From Rutpela maculata (lineage: Eukaryota; Arthropoda; Insecta; Coleoptera; Cerambycidae), in contig OW386293.2 in assembly GCA_936432065.2 (NCBI GenBank), forward strand, positions 30,578,234-30,642,233: a stretch of DNA of 64,000 nt. The letters run 5' to 3'. Positions 34,915-46,619 of the stretch are shown here, in pieces. The position numbers and the translations under genes are program-made. The number at the start of each line of letters is the position of its first letter. The first letter of the stretch is position 1. The notes below the pieces were generated by a model that searched no databases, had not been told where the DNA came from, and was given only the letters and a program-made list of their open reading frames with translations.

Positions 34915-35600
34915 ATGCTTACTCAAAAACTTGTCTGAAGAAATGTGTGAGAAATAAGAGAGGCGTTGGTCTTCGTCGCCAAGTAGCACAAGGAAATATG
35001 CTACCAAAAAATTGGAATGACTTCCTCTGCTGAGATCAGAATAAGACAGAACTATTCAAGTTACTTGCAGTACATGCATTTTTTAAGCTTGATTGAGGTC
35101 ACATCAGTACCGAGATTGATGGCATAATTCGTTCATCTCGGCCGGATGAAATTGATGGAGTACAATGCAGGCAACAGAAAGAAGCAGACGGCAGGATTTT
35201 TCTCCACGCTAAAGACAGTGTTGAACATGGAGCAAAATTATTTGCACAATAGATACTGATGTAGTTGTTTTAGTAATCTCTTTCTTTCACATTCTCAAAA
35301 CTGCGGGACTTCAGAAGATGTGGATACTTTTTAGTGCTGGGAAGGGTCAGAGATAGATAAGCATTAATGCCATGTTTGAAAGTATAAAGATGTTGCATTG
35401 AGAGGATTCCATGCATTCCCTGGATCAGTAACGTCATCATTTGGAATGAAAGGGAAACAGACTGCTTGAAAACTGTGGAAATGATTTCCTGAAAGCTGAA
35501 GCCTTCCAAGCTATCTCTCTAGCATAACAGTCTACTTCTGATGAGACTTTTCAACTTCTGGAAAAGTTTACTGTTTTGCTTTAATACAAAGACGTAGAAG
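34915..35600 (+). pseudogene. second CXC-family transposon protein remnant
   Basis: Frames with stops show 'SWDAYSKTCLK', 'NKRGVGLRRQVAQGNMLPKN', 'WNDFLC' and 'NKTELFKLLAVHAF', then a decayed 'EADGRIFLHAKDSVEHGAK' and 'ILM*LF' corresponding to the EADT...LHA and VDTDVVVL blocks of this family, and 'GMKGKQTA' near the GGRGK motif. This is the middle of the protein; N- and C-termini are missing. It belongs to a different branch from the 31-34 kb copy, judging from the preserved KRG-GxRR-x-V motif. It ends where a MITE begins at 35.63 kb. Confidence 0.65.
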
Positions 35601-35633
35601 ACTTCTCAGTCAATTATGTTTTGTAGATCTGTG

Positions 35634-38040
35634 CACAGGTCTTCAAAAAAAAAAAAAAATTCTGCTCCAAGGACTACACCTATCAAGCCTTAATTTATTT
35701 TTGTGTGCTGAAACCGAATTTTCAATTTAAAGAACTTTCTACCGCGTAGATTTCGAGTAAATCCTGTTTTTATTGTCCAAATACGGATTTTTGACAATTT
35801 TTGACATTTACTCGAAATCTACGCGGTAGAAAGTTTCTTAAATTGAAAATTCGGTTTCAGTACACAAAAATACTTATATTCTAGGAGCTAGTGTCGAAAA
35901 GTGAAAAATTTATCAAACCACTAACCGAAGTGGTTTGATGATAGTATTCGTCCAAACAAGCAACCTTGTCTCTTGTGAATATGAGCCTTAAGGGCCGGCA
36001 ATTTATATTGCGAGCCTGTGAAAAATTTAACGTATTTCATCGTAATCAAATAACTAGGTTCTTCGGCGAGAGTTTTCTCATTGAGCGTTGGTTGCGGTGC
36101 GCGCACTCAGAAAAAACCCGAATCGCATTGTAATCAAACCGGCCAAAGTTTGTGGCAAATGTTTTCAATTTTCCAAAAAATGAAAGAAATACAGTTGGCG
36201 GGAATTTTGAAAGAAGGGAGGAAGTGTTATTGGGGCAATTATGAGCATAAAATCCAGGTTTACACTGTAAATGTCGTCAAACAAGGAATTCACGCTAAAA
36301 ACTCGCCTAAATTTTTACATACTCCAAATACCCTATAAAACATATTATCATCGGCGAGAATTTTTATTAAAATCAACCCCCCAAAACTACCCCATTGAGG
36401 GTGAATCGTAGTAACGTTAACTATATTGCCATCTATTGCAATTTCGAGCATTTTTTTGAACAGAAATCTCTAGTGTCATTTTATTCTTGATTATTCAACG
36501 GTACTTCAAAAAATGCTGAAACCACCCCTACAAGGGGTGAAAACGAAAATCTTCACTGCAAACTGATTGATTTTAGTCAAAATAACATTCGTCCTGTAGA
36601 TTAGTTTATGATGACATGTTTTTGAAGACATGATGATGCAACGGTTATTCATCCCTTTCTTCTGCACAGGGGGTGGGGGTGAGGGGTAAATTTGCCCCTT
36701 AAATTTTAATAAAAATTAGTTTCGGATAAAATCGAAAAATTTTTTCTACAGCGATGGAACAAATATGTATAAAGAAGGATTTTGACTTCCTAGAAACTAC
36801 TCTTTTCCTCCCCATTTTATTGGGGGGGGAGGGGGAGTACTATCCAAAAAATTTTATATATTCCGATTTTTTTTAATAAAAGTCCTATACTCATATTTTC
36901 CATTCAAATTTTTTTCTTTAAGGTGATGTAACGTGATAGCATACACGCGTTTACTTTTCTTTATTGATTGCATTTTTTATCATTTTTGTAAAACATTTTT
37001 GTAACTTGCAAACATATTAAAACGGAAAAAATCGGAATATATAAAATTTTTTGGATGGTACTCCTCCTTCACCCCCAGTAAAATGGGGATGAAAAGAGTA
37101 GTTTCGAGGGAGTCAAAATCCTTCTTTGTACATATTCGGGTTTTAACCGAAATTAAATTTATTAAAATTTAAATGGCGAATTTACCCCACTCCCTGTGTA
37201 GAAGAAAGGGATGAATAACGGTTGCATCATCGTCTTCAAAAACATATAATCATAAACTAATCTACAGGACGAATGGTATTTTAACTAAAATCAATCAGTT
37301 TGCAGTGAAGATTCTCGTTTTCACCCTTTCTAGGGGTGGTTTCACCGTTTTTTGACGGTAAGTACCATTGAATAATCAAGAATAAAATAACACTAGAGAT
37401 TTGTGCTCGAAATTGCAATAGACGGTAATATAGTTAACGTTACTACGATTCACCTCCAATGAGGTAGTTTGGAGGGTTGATTTCAATAAAAATTCTCGCC
37501 GATGGTAATATAATGTTTTATAGGATGTTTGGAGTATGTAAAAATTTAGGCGATAGTTTTTAGCTTGAATTCCTTGTTTGACGACATTTACAGTATAAAC
37601 CTGGATTTTATGCTCATAATTGCCCAACAACTCTTCCTCCCCTGTTTCAAAATTCCCGCCAATTGTATTTCTTTCATTTTTTGGAAAATTGAAAACAATG
37701 CGATTCGGGTTTTTTTTTTCTGAGTGCGCGCACCACAACGCTCAATGAGAAAACTCTCGCCGACTGTATCAATGCAATCCTTTCACCTACAACTACAGTC
37801 AAACCGAGTGGTTTGATTACGATGAAATACGTTCAATTTTTCACGGGCCTGCAATATAAATTGACGGCCCTTAAGGCCCATATTCACAAGAGACAAGTTT
37901 ACTTGTTTGGACGAATACTATCATCAAACCACTTCGGTTAGTGGTTTGATAACTTTTTCACTTTTCGACACTAACTCCTAGAATATTAAGGCATGACAGG
38001 TTTAGTCCTTGGAGCAGAACATTTTTTTTGTAGACCTGTG
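35634..38040. mobile_element. palindromic MITE, CACAGGTCTACA family, copy C (interrupted)
   Basis: Left part 35634-35876 and right part 37989-38040 reassemble the MITE seen at 11981-12282. TTATG occurs before and after, at 35616-35620 and 38041-38045; a 15 bp end-like remnant lies between the left TTATG and the MITE. It is split by the 2.1 kb palindrome. Confidence 0.75.
35877..37985. mobile_element. giant palindrome (fold-back), about 1 kb arms
   Basis: Termini TATTCTAGGAGCTAGTGTCG / TATTCTAGGAGTTAGTGTCG are flanked by TTA (35874-35876 and 37986-37988). Arms 35877-36872 and 37028-37985 are inverted copies at roughly 85-90% by eye, with a 155 bp loop. No transposase frame is convincing; the frames at 36081-36338 and 37376-37738 are the same arm seen from both sides. 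The TTA duplication points to PIF/Harbinger-type mobilisation. Confidence 0.85.
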
Positions 38041-38631
38041 TTATGGAATGCGTTTGGCAGTTGGGGTCTTTTAAGATTAAAGGGAACATTATTTCCATTA
38101 TGGTTTAAAAATCAACGGAAATCTTCAGGCGGTCGCTTCTGCCCTTTTCTTTTCGTCCATTTTTATTTTTAACCTTATTAAACAGTTTTTTTGATAATTT
38201 TTTAAAAAATTGCAAATTTTGTGTGAAACATATTATTATTAATTTATAAAACAGAAATCTCTTATTAATATGTTATTATTGTTCCTGAGATTTTGTTCAG
38301 ATATATCAGAAATAATTAAAAACGTTAAGGAATAAACATACACTATAAAGAGAGAAAGTTCTTAATTAACATTTGTAGCCAATAGCATTCACTGATGGTG
38401 AAATGACCAAAATATGAGGTAAGCCAATAGGTTTAGGAAAAACTCACTTTTTAAGACAAATTAATAATGTAACTTCGCTTGACAAGCCAGAGGACTATTC
38501 TTAAATCTTTAATAAAACTGTCAACCACGACAAATGTCATAACTCTACTTTACCGATACTTATGAAAGTTTCAAATGTCAGCAGAACCAAGATCGAAAAT
38601 AAAAATTGCTTTTCATAGTGGTTATGACGAT
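38041..38631. other. AT-rich stretch, no gene
   Basis: Nothing recognised. Confidence 0.4.
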
Positions 38632-39709
38632 TAGTCCACACAAATTAGGAAAAAAAACGCCGTTTTAGAGAAAAATTCTGAACAGCAGTTTCTCTGCATA
38701 GGAAGTAAGTATTCAACTTTTAGAACAAGGTTTTGTTTATGCGCAGAAAAAAAGACATGATTTTTGAGATGCATACCTATATATACGTTTTTTCGTTTTT
38801 TTTCTTTATTTGGACGTATATACCTCGAAAAGTACGCGTTTTTAAAGCTAAATGAACATAGGTAAATGCATTCAAAATACGATTTCCTATAAAAAAAGGT
38901 GTTATACATCTTTCTGATTATCCCATTGGCTCTTCCGGAAAAGCTACTTGAAAAATATATGTATGTGTTTTTTCGTGTTTTTTTTAATTTTGAATGCAAA
39001 TATTTCGGAAAGTACACATTTTTATGGCTAGACGAACATAGGTAAACGTGTTCAGAATGAGATTTCCTACAAGAAAGGTCCTACACATTTTTCCGATTAT
39101 CCCATTGGTTTTTCCGGAAAAGCTTCTTAAAAAATATACATATTTGTCTTATAGAATTTTTACTAAATGTATACGTCATCAAGAAATTTTTTTGTGGCAA
39201 TTATTATGTGTGTATGCGTATTTACATTTTAACGGAAAACCAATGGGATAGTCGGAAAAATGTATAGGACCTTTTTTTGTAGGAAATCTCATTCTAAACA
39301 CGTTTACCTATGTTCGTCTAGCCATAAAAATGTGTACTTTTCGAGATATTTGCATTCAAAATAAAAAAAAAAAAAACACGAAAAAACATATATTTTTCAA
39401 GTCGTTTTCCGGAAAAGCCAATGGGATAATCAGAATAATGTATAGCTCCTTTTTTGTAGGAAATCGTATTCTGAATGCATTTACCTATGTTCGTTTAGCT
39501 TTAAAAACTCTTACTTTTCGAGATATATACTGTAACGGTGTATTTAATTTTACTCTTAAATGTAATAGTACAAACTAACGAGAGTGAAATGGGTTTATCA
39601 TAATGAACAGATCGTTCTAATTTAACTATAACAACGACGTAAATAATGATACGTCACGGACCTAGCAACCTTCCACTATAAAAGCCGCTGCAGGAGCTCA
39701 GAAATTCAT

Positions 39710-40079
39710 CACAGACAGTTCAACCAGCAGCCGAAGAGAGAACATCAATAGTGCAGTGCAGTACAGTGGTGCAGTGGTGCAGTAGTGTAGTGTTGTGTCA
39801 ACGCTTCGGAGCCAGGCGAACTAAGAAGTGGCAGCCCCACAGTGAGAGTAGAGAGAGTGACACCGAGTGAGAAGAGGAGAATTATTAGATGTCCTTTTTA
39901 GGACACTAATAAATAAAAGATAAATAAAGTCCCCCGCCTGGGGACACTTTGTTTTTCCTTACCCCCTCCTTTCCACCATTACTAATCATAACTTTTCTTT
40001 CAGGACAGAAAACAACAAAGTGCCAAATAATAAAATAAATTTCTTTTCAGATAGCCAGGATAATACTGTGGAGGACAGT
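39710..40079 (+). promoter_or_regulatory. LINE 5' UTR
   Basis: Holds GTGCAGTG-type short repeats at 39752-39786, a GTCCCCCGC hairpin with GGGGAC at 39929-39948 preceded by AATAAA motifs, and a TTTCTTTCAG tract at 39995-40003. An internal promoter is expected for Jockey elements but is not identified by motif. Confidence 0.45.
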
Positions 40080-41495
40080 ATGCCCAACCGAGGAGACGAC
40101 GGTACCCCCATTATCAGGCCCATGGAGCAGGAGGACCACAGAGACGAGCTAATCCGAACGCTCTCTGCCGAGAATAATGCGCTAAAAGCGCAGCTCGTAG
40201 AGATGAACCAGAGGATGGCTCAGCTCAGAGCAGATGTGGCCAAGCAGCTGGAGGCCCAAAGGACCCAGCATGCAGAACTCCTGGCAGCCATAAGAGCCGA
40301 GAGGACCCCCCAGCCCCAAGCCCAGGCCCAAGCCCAGACCCAGGCCCAACCCCAGGCCCAGGCCCAACCTCTGGTCCCCGTGGTGCAAACCGCACCAAAA
40401 GAGGCCCCAAAGAGGAAAGCCGACACTGAGGACAGTGACGGCGAATTCACCCTTGTCACCAGGACAAGGGCGAAAAAGACGGCTAACCAGGAGTCCCAGG
40501 TGCAAACCAGCACCCAGGAGGCCCCAAGCACCAGCCAGGCCAACCAAAGGGCCCCCAGGCCAGAAACTACCGGAGAAAACAAGACGCCCAAGATCCCACC
40601 GGTGATCCTCCGCAAGGCGGAGACCTGGTCGGCTGTCCGGCAGAGGCTGGATGAGTCAGGGATTAAGTTCACAAAGGCCAGGACCGTGCGAGAGGGGATC
40701 GCCATCGAGCCCCAAACGCCCGAAGACTACAGGCGTATGACAAGGATGTTCGCGCAGGAAAAGCGCGAATACCACACATACGCCCTACCCGAAGACAGAC
40801 TACTGAGGGTAGTCATCAGAGGGATCCCAAGCGGAGTAACCCCTGACGAGGTCAAGGAGGACCTCCAAACCCAGGGCTTCGCACCAGTCTCCGTCCACAG
40901 GATGACATCAAGGAGGACAAAACAAGAGATCCCCCTGATGTTGGTTCAGGTCCCCCACAGTGAGGAGAAAATCCTATCGGTGAACCGCTGCTGTTCACTG
41001 GTGGTCCGCACTGAGAGGCAGAAAGCCGCCCTGGCAATCGCACAGTGTCACCGCTGTCAGCGATTCGGCCATGCCCAGGGGAGATGCACCGCACAGGCCA
41101 AGTGTGTGAAGTGCGCTGAACCACACCACTCCGGGGACTGCGAGAAGCCCCGAAATGTACCGGCGAAGTGTGCCAACTGTCAGGGGGCACACCCAGCCAG
41201 TTACAGAGGGTGCCCCAAGTACCCCAAGAAGACGGCGGCGGCGAAACCAGCCCCCGCAGCCAAGCCAACCCAGTCCGGTGCTGCCCCTAAAAAGGCAACA
41301 CCCACAACTGGAGGCCTGAGCTACGCCAGGGTAGCTCAGGGCAAGGCAGGGAAGGGACAGAACCCAGGCCCAGCCCCCAGGCAGCAGGCACCCGCTGAGG
41401 CCCAAAACCTCACCGCGGTGCTTGCACAGATGCAACAGATGTGCTCAGCAATGAGCGCATTTTTTGCACAAATGCCAGCATTTACTAATGTATAA
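40080..41495 (+). CDS. LINE ORF1 protein (Gag-like, zinc knuckles)
   Basis: The nucleic-acid-binding ORF1 protein of a Jockey-type LINE, which packages element RNA. The ATG at 40080 is chosen over a GTG at 40020 in the same frame. Counting from 40020, residues 45-95 form a coiled coil, 98-117 are a Q-A/P-Q repeat, about 260-335 are the PRE_C2HC region, and three CCHC-type knuckles follow: CHRCQRFGHAQGRC (343-356), CVKCAEPHHSGDC (362-374) and CANCQGAHPASYRGC (384-398). The tail is rich in K, P and A. No internal stop. The stop TAA overlaps the ORF2 start by one base (TAATG), suggesting reinitiation. Confidence 0.9.
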   Translation: MPNRGDDGTPIIRPMEQEDHRDELIRTLSAENNALKAQLVEMNQRMAQLRADVAKQLEAQRTQHAELLAAIRAERTPQPQAQAQAQTQAQPQAQAQPLVPVVQTAPKEAPKRKADTEDSDGEFTLVTRTRAKKTANQESQVQTSTQEAPSTSQANQRAPRPETTGENKTPKIPPVILRKAETWSAVRQRLDESGIKFTKARTVREGIAIEPQTPEDYRRMTRMFAQEKREYHTYALPEDRLLRVVIRGIPSGVTPDEVKEDLQTQGFAPVSVHRMTSRRTKQEIPLMLVQVPHSEEKILSVNRCCSLVVRTERQKAALAIAQCHRCQRFGHAQGRCTAQAKCVKCAEPHHSGDCEKPRNVPAKCANCQGAHPASYRGCPKYPKKTAAAKPAPAAKPTQSGAAPKKATPTTGGLSYARVAQGKAGKGQNPGPAPRQQAPAEAQNLTAVLAQMQQMCSAMSAFFAQMPAFTNV

Positions 41496-44208
41496 TGTTG
41501 TTTCAGGTCAAACCAGGGTTCCTGCAGGTCGCATCGTGGAATGTCAACGGACTGCGAGAGAGAAAACTCGAGGTAGAGGAACTCCTCGCCAGGGGTGACA
41601 TAGACATCATGGCACTGCAGGAAACGAAGCTGCGACCAGACCAGGCTATCAACTTCCCAGGCTACCACGTATACAGGAAGGACTGGACCGGGCCATACAG
41701 ACGAGTAATGAGAGGAGTAGCCCTGCTAGTGAAGACGAGCATCGCACACCACCCGATCCTACTCCCAGAGACGGAGAACCTGCAGGCCACAGCCATAGTA
41801 GTGTCCACGGCACGAAATGGCGACATCAGAGTGGTCTCCTGCTACCAGCCACCCAACAACATGCTGCTAGACGCAGACCTGGACTTGGTTCTTCCCCCAG
41901 GGACCCAGACGGTTGCCATCGGCGACTTCAACGCCAAGTCCCCGGAATGGCACAGTAGGATTACAAACACTCGAGGACGAGAGCTACTGCGATTCCTGGG
42001 ACGACACGATGGCAACCTGCTGGTCCTTGGCCCGGAGGGACCGACCCATGACAATGGTGTTGGGAGGCCGGACGTCCTGGACATTGCGATGATGAAGGAG
42101 ATCCCCCTCGAAGCCGAAATCACCGCCATGATGGATGGTTCCACCGATCACAGCCCCATTCTCCTAGAACTAGGAGAAAAGGACGGTGAGAACACGACAA
42201 CATTCATCAAAAGGAGGACGGACTGGGAAGTGTTCCGTGCAGAACTGCAGAGGAACATCGCACACATTCCCAGACTCGAAACCGAGGCAGACGTGGAGAG
42301 GGCCATCACCTCCCTGGAGGACCAGATCCAGGCGGCACTAAGGGTAAGTACCACCGAGACGGAAACAAGGCGTGCACCAGCTCCCCTGGCCAACCTCCCA
42401 GAGGAAACCAGGCAGCTGATACGGGACAGACGAAGTGCCAAGAGACGGGCCCAGAGAACCCGACTCCCGGAGGACAGGAGATACTACAACACCCTGAGCC
42501 GGAGAGTCAAGGCCGCCCTTCAGGAACACAGACAAGAAGGGTGGCAACGCCACCTGGAATCCCTGGACACGCAGGACAGGAGCATCTGGACCACCCAACG
42601 GGCCCTGCGAAACCGGCGGACTCCCATGCCCCCGATCCACGGAGAGAATGGTGTTGTCTACACTCGCCAGGAAAAAGCCGAGGCTTTTGCCGACAGCTTG
42701 GAACTGCAGTGTAGGGAAAACCAACTCGATGATGAGGACGAGGACTGGGAGGACGACGTGAGGCGCAGGGTACGTAGGATGAACCGTCTGCCAGATGAAG
42801 ACCACATCCCCCCGACCACCCCCGAGGAGGTCAAGGAGATCCTAAGGAGCCTAAAACCCAGGAAAGCTCCAGGATGTGATGGCATTGGGAACATCGCCCT
42901 CAAGAAGCTGCCCCGGAAAGGAGTAGCGGCGATGGTCAACATCATCAACGCAATGTTGAGGTTGAGACACTTCCCTTCCAGGTGGAAAAAGGCCGACGTC
43001 ATAGTCATCCCAAAGCCAGGTAAGAACCTAATGTTTCCTTCCTCTTACAGGCCAATCAGTCTACTCCCCGCGATGAGTAAGGTAGCCGAACGAGTCATAC
43101 TCAAGAGGATAGCCGAGAAGCAGAAGAGCTGGAAGTCCTCCCAGACGAGCAGTTCGCCTTCAGGACAGGGCACTCCACCGAACTCCAAGTGCTCCGCCCC
43201 ACCGAGGAGGTCACGAAGGGATTCAACCAACGACAGGTCACGGCAGCGCTGTTCCTGGACGTTGCCAAAGCCTTCGACAGGGTCTGGCACGACGGTCTCC
43301 TAGCCAAAATGATGAGTATGGGTTACCCCATTGCACTCGTCAAGCTAGTGAGATCGTACCTCCACAGGAGACAGATGAGGGTGAAGATCGTGGACAGGGT
43401 GTCCACGTACAGAACAATGGAGGCAGGAGTCCCCCAAGGCTCAGTGCTGTCCCCCCACTTGTTCTCCATCTTCACATCCGATCTACCCCGGACGGAGAGG
43501 ACCTCCATGGCCCTCTACGCCGACGACACAGCCCTGACTGCCAGATCCTGGAGTGCCAGGCTAGCCACCAGAAACCTCCAGGAGGCGGCCACCCTCCTAG
43601 AGGACTGGTGCAACAGATGGAAGGTAGCCGTCAACGCCGAGAAGAGCAAGGCGGTACTCTTCAAGAAGGTAAGAAAACAAAACCCCACAGGTCACGTTTC
43701 CATGTTTGGTGAGGACATCCAATGGCACGACTCCGCCAACTACCTTGGCGTGGTCATGGACAAAGGCCTAACATGGAGACTGAACACGGAGGCCATCGTC
43801 AAGAAGGCCAGGAGGACGAGAGCCCTAATCTACCCGATGACGGGTAGACAGAGCAGACTCAACCTGAGGAACAAGCTCACGCTTATCAGGTCCCTCATCC
43901 GGCCTCAGCTGACGTACGCTTCGGTAGCTTGGGACTACCAAGCAAAGAGCTACCTCCATCAGATCCAGAGAGTGGAGAACGTCGCCCTCAGAACGGCAGT
44001 CGATGCACCCTGGTTCATCCGCAACGAGGACATCTACAGGGACCTGGAATACACCCCGGTCACTGAGATCATCAAGCAGAGAGCCAGAAAGATGTACGCC
44101 ATTGCCGAGGAGCATGGGAACCCACTAGTCAGGGAGGCAACTGACTATGACCCAGCAGATGCTCCGAGGCACAAGCGGCCGAAGGTGCAGCTCCTGGATA
44201 ACGGGTGA
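41495..44208 (+). pseudogene. LINE ORF2 (endonuclease + reverse transcriptase), one frameshift
   Basis: An apurinic-type endonuclease occupies residues 1-230: 'VASWNVNGLR', the catalytic glutamate in 'LQETKL', 'GDFNAKSPEW' and 'STDHSPI'. The reverse transcriptase follows: 'YRPISLLPAMSKVAERVIL', then a frame change near 43110-43120, then 'FLDVAKAFDRVWH', 'AGVPQGSVLSPHLF' and the catalytic 'YADD' near 43515. The thumb and C-terminus end '...VQLLDNG' with no RNase H. A single missing base around 43115 is the only break seen, so the element may be young or the base may be a sequencing error. It nicks target DNA and primes reverse transcription on its 3' end. Confidence 0.88.
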
Positions 44209-44780
44209 GTATGAGAAGCATACCACCAACCGACGATCCACCCCCACGGAAGAGACATGACGATACCCAACCACCCACCCAAGACCCTGCGGGTACCGGA
44301 CAAACAACTGTCCAGTACCTGTAGTCCCCCTAGCTCCGGGCAGACCAAAAATGCTACCAAAGCAGTTAGGTCTGCCCTTCCTCGAGCTACACAGCTCATC
44401 CTTACCCTACCGATGATTCGGATGACAGGATGCCTCTTGGCATCTTGTGTACCGGCAGTCACTCCCGCCACAAAGCCAAAACACCCAACAGACCGATGAC
44501 TACCCCCCGGGGGGCAAACAAGCTGGCGAAGAACAGAAGACGAAGAAAGAAGAACGCCAGAAGAGGCCTTAGCCAGCAAGGTCCAACGAGCCAGGACCCA
44601 GGGAGGTGGACCGAAATCGTCTGCACCGCTCACAATTGTGAGTGGGGCCGACGTAAAGTAAGTTCGCCCGCCCTGCACGAGGCTGGTCCCCGGTCTACAG
44701 CGATGTACTGGGGTAAAGGGCAATAGTCCTGCCCGGCCCCAGACATCCGAGACCGACATCTTTAGCCAAGAATATTGGCG
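44209..44780 (+). other. LINE 3' UTR
   Basis: About 570 bp, conserved in the copy at 62956-63521. No poly(A); the end is AATATTGGC(G). Open frames across it are not shared between the copies and are discounted. Confidence 0.75.
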
Positions 44781-45927
44781 AGAAATTCATTCTCATCCCG
44801 GAGAGAATACTAGAAGGTTCGCAACATTCTAACCTCAAATATAGTTGTCACGGCGTGCGAATGACACTTGTCGGTGGGTGAGAGTTCTTGGTACAACGTC
44901 TGCGTCTTGTTCGTCTCAGCTAGTAAATCCGCCGCTATCATATACTCGATAATCACTTTGAGTTAGATGGTGAGAGGGTTAGCCCTAGACGAACTTGATC
45001 TTTCTATTGTTACTACGTACAAGACCGCCGCTAACCTATGCAAGGGTCGTTCTTACGTTAAGCATCAGTATTTGTCGAGAGGAAGTTGCGAACTTAATTA
45101 ATTGCCTAACGCCGCGTACTTTTCAGAACCAAAGTGACTAACGCTGCGTCAACTGAGTATCAAATCAACGTATGTCAAAGAATTTGGTTATCGATATAAC
45201 AGATGTTTATTAATTGTCAAAATGACGCATTAGATTGTTAATTGTTGTAACGACAGCTGTGGGTCGATTATCAAAGCGACATAAGTCAGATTAAACGGTT
45301 TCTAAGGTGATATTTCTAAACGCCAAAGTTAACAGTCAAACGAGATTTCAGTTGACGTATCGATTCTCACATCGCTTATTTTATTCTTTTACTTCAAACG
45401 TTTTCGATTTGCAAACTTCATACGTTCGACGATTGGCAATAGTGAAGGTTTCTAGGTTCAATCAAAGTCAAAATTGTCAACACCCCCTTTTTGAGTTTGT
45501 ATAATTTATCATTCATGTCAGGTTAGATATAACGTTGTTGTTCAGTACCTTAGACTAATATTATCAAGGATTGTGTTTGTATACTAATACTATCTCGTTT
45601 AATAAACTTTGCTGAGTTAGAGTTAACTTCTCAGAGTATTTATATGTATGATCTGATGTCTATGTTGAATAAACCTTGTCAAATTGAAAACATCCTATCT
45701 GACTGTCATTGAACCCTGGAATTACTCCACTGATTACTACCCACGTTACAATACGTCCAAATGAAAAAAAAAACACGGAAAAACGTATATATATGTATAT
45801 ATCTTGAAAACCGTGTCTTTTTTTTCTGCGCATAAGCAAAACCTTGCTCTATAAGTTGAATACTTCTTATGCAGAGAAACTGCTACTCAGAATTTTTCTC
45901 CGCTTTCTTCCTAATTTGAGTGGACTA

Positions 45928-46619
45928 GATATACATAGGGTGTTTTAGTGGAGGCGAAAAAAATTACTGCAATCATGAGCACAGATGTCGGTAGAGTATC
46001 TAAAAGAAGACATTTTAATTGCGAGGTTGACTTATGAGGATGCCCAAAAATAACAGTAGATCGTACACTTAATGCATTCTCCGGAGACATCTAAAAGTTG
46101 AAAATAGTGGGAAAACGAACAATTTCTCTTATAGTCGGGGGGCGTAACACATCCCGTGGGAAATTTGATGATGAAATTGTGGGACCATTGTTAATACATT
46201 CCTTCCTATAATCATGCCTTACCCGGCGCTTTGCTTGATTTTGTGGCAGACGGCCTATATGACGACATATATCTCAGATGGCATCCACCCCACACATCAT
46301 CGGAAGTTCTCGGTTAAAACTCTTGCTAGAGCCATCCTATCAATACTTTGTACTGAACCTTTTTTATTTACAAGGAAATTCTCTATAAAGAAGGTCCTTA
46401 GGAATGTATCGATATCTTTTGTCATTTAGGTGTTTCGTATAAAAACATTTTTAATTTTGTTATCACTCGTATCATTTCAAATTAACATAACACAAAAGAA
46501 AAATACTTTAACACGATTCTTTTTTACCTCTCCTGAGCTGGCAAGACTTTCTACAGAAACCAAAGGAATGATTGGAATTGCAGAAGAAGTGAAAACAAAA
46601 CACCACCATTTGACATGAT
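45928..46619. other. unassigned stretch
   Basis: Frames at 46214-46618 may be a decayed N-terminal part of the following CXC gene, but I see no diagnostic motif. Confidence 0.3.

Larger units (their letters stand above)
39710..44780 (+). mobile_element. full-length Jockey-type LINE (5.07 kb)
   Basis: Bounded by a perfect 10 bp duplication AGAAATTCAT (39700-39709 and 44781-44790). A 5' UTR of about 370 bp is followed by ORF1 (40080-41495), ORF2 (from 41495) and a 570 bp 3' UTR ending AATATTGGC. The same 3' end occurs in the truncated copy at 62956-63521. The strand is GC-rich against the AT-rich background. ORF2 lacks an RNase H domain, which fits Jockey. Confidence 0.9.
39531..45750 (+). mobile_element. 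solo LTR (about 1.14 kb) interrupted by a LINE
   Basis: Starts TGTAACGG and ends CGTTACA, flanked by ATAC at 39527-39530 and 45751-45754. The left piece 39531-39709 has a CTATAAAAG box (39675-39683) and the right piece 44791-45750 has AATAAAC signals near 45600 and 45668. Without the LINE it is 1,139 bp. No internal retroelement or second LTR is present, so it is read as a solo LTR; the clade is unknown. Confidence 0.75.
38632..45927. mobile_element. palindromic element built of mirrored about 180 bp tandem units (interrupted)
   Basis: Ends TAGTCCACAC and TAGTCCACTC, flanked by TA-like bases. The left arm holds two direct units (about 38826-38990 and 39005-39160) with 'gaacataggtaaa' and 'cccattgg..ttccggaaa', and the right arm mirrors them (39210-39370, 39385-39530) before continuing at 45751-45927 after a 6.2 kb insertion. 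The centre is near 39175. Non-coding; about 1.08 kb without the insertion. Confidence 0.75.

Noticed and set aside
36081..37738. Similar 85 and 120 codon frames on opposite strands
   Set aside because: Mirror images in the arms of the giant palindrome, with no recognised motif and broken frames.
38631..39578. Frames of 67-128 codons rich in Y, F and K
   Set aside because: Fall in mirrored tandem units; repetitive, not coding.
40182..43508. Long antisense frames opposite the LINE ORFs (such as 40182-40705, 40852-41435 and 42338-42805, minus)
   Set aside because: GC-rich sense codon use leaves the antisense open; products are low complexity and match nothing.
44125..44759. Frames of 80-204 codons on both strands in the LINE 3' UTR
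   Set aside because: Not preserved in the second copy at 62956-63521.
39531..45750. Whole 39.5-45.75 kb block as one LTR retrotransposon
   Set aside because: The only genes inside are LINE ORFs bounded by their own 10 bp duplication; no LTR-type pol or second LTR.
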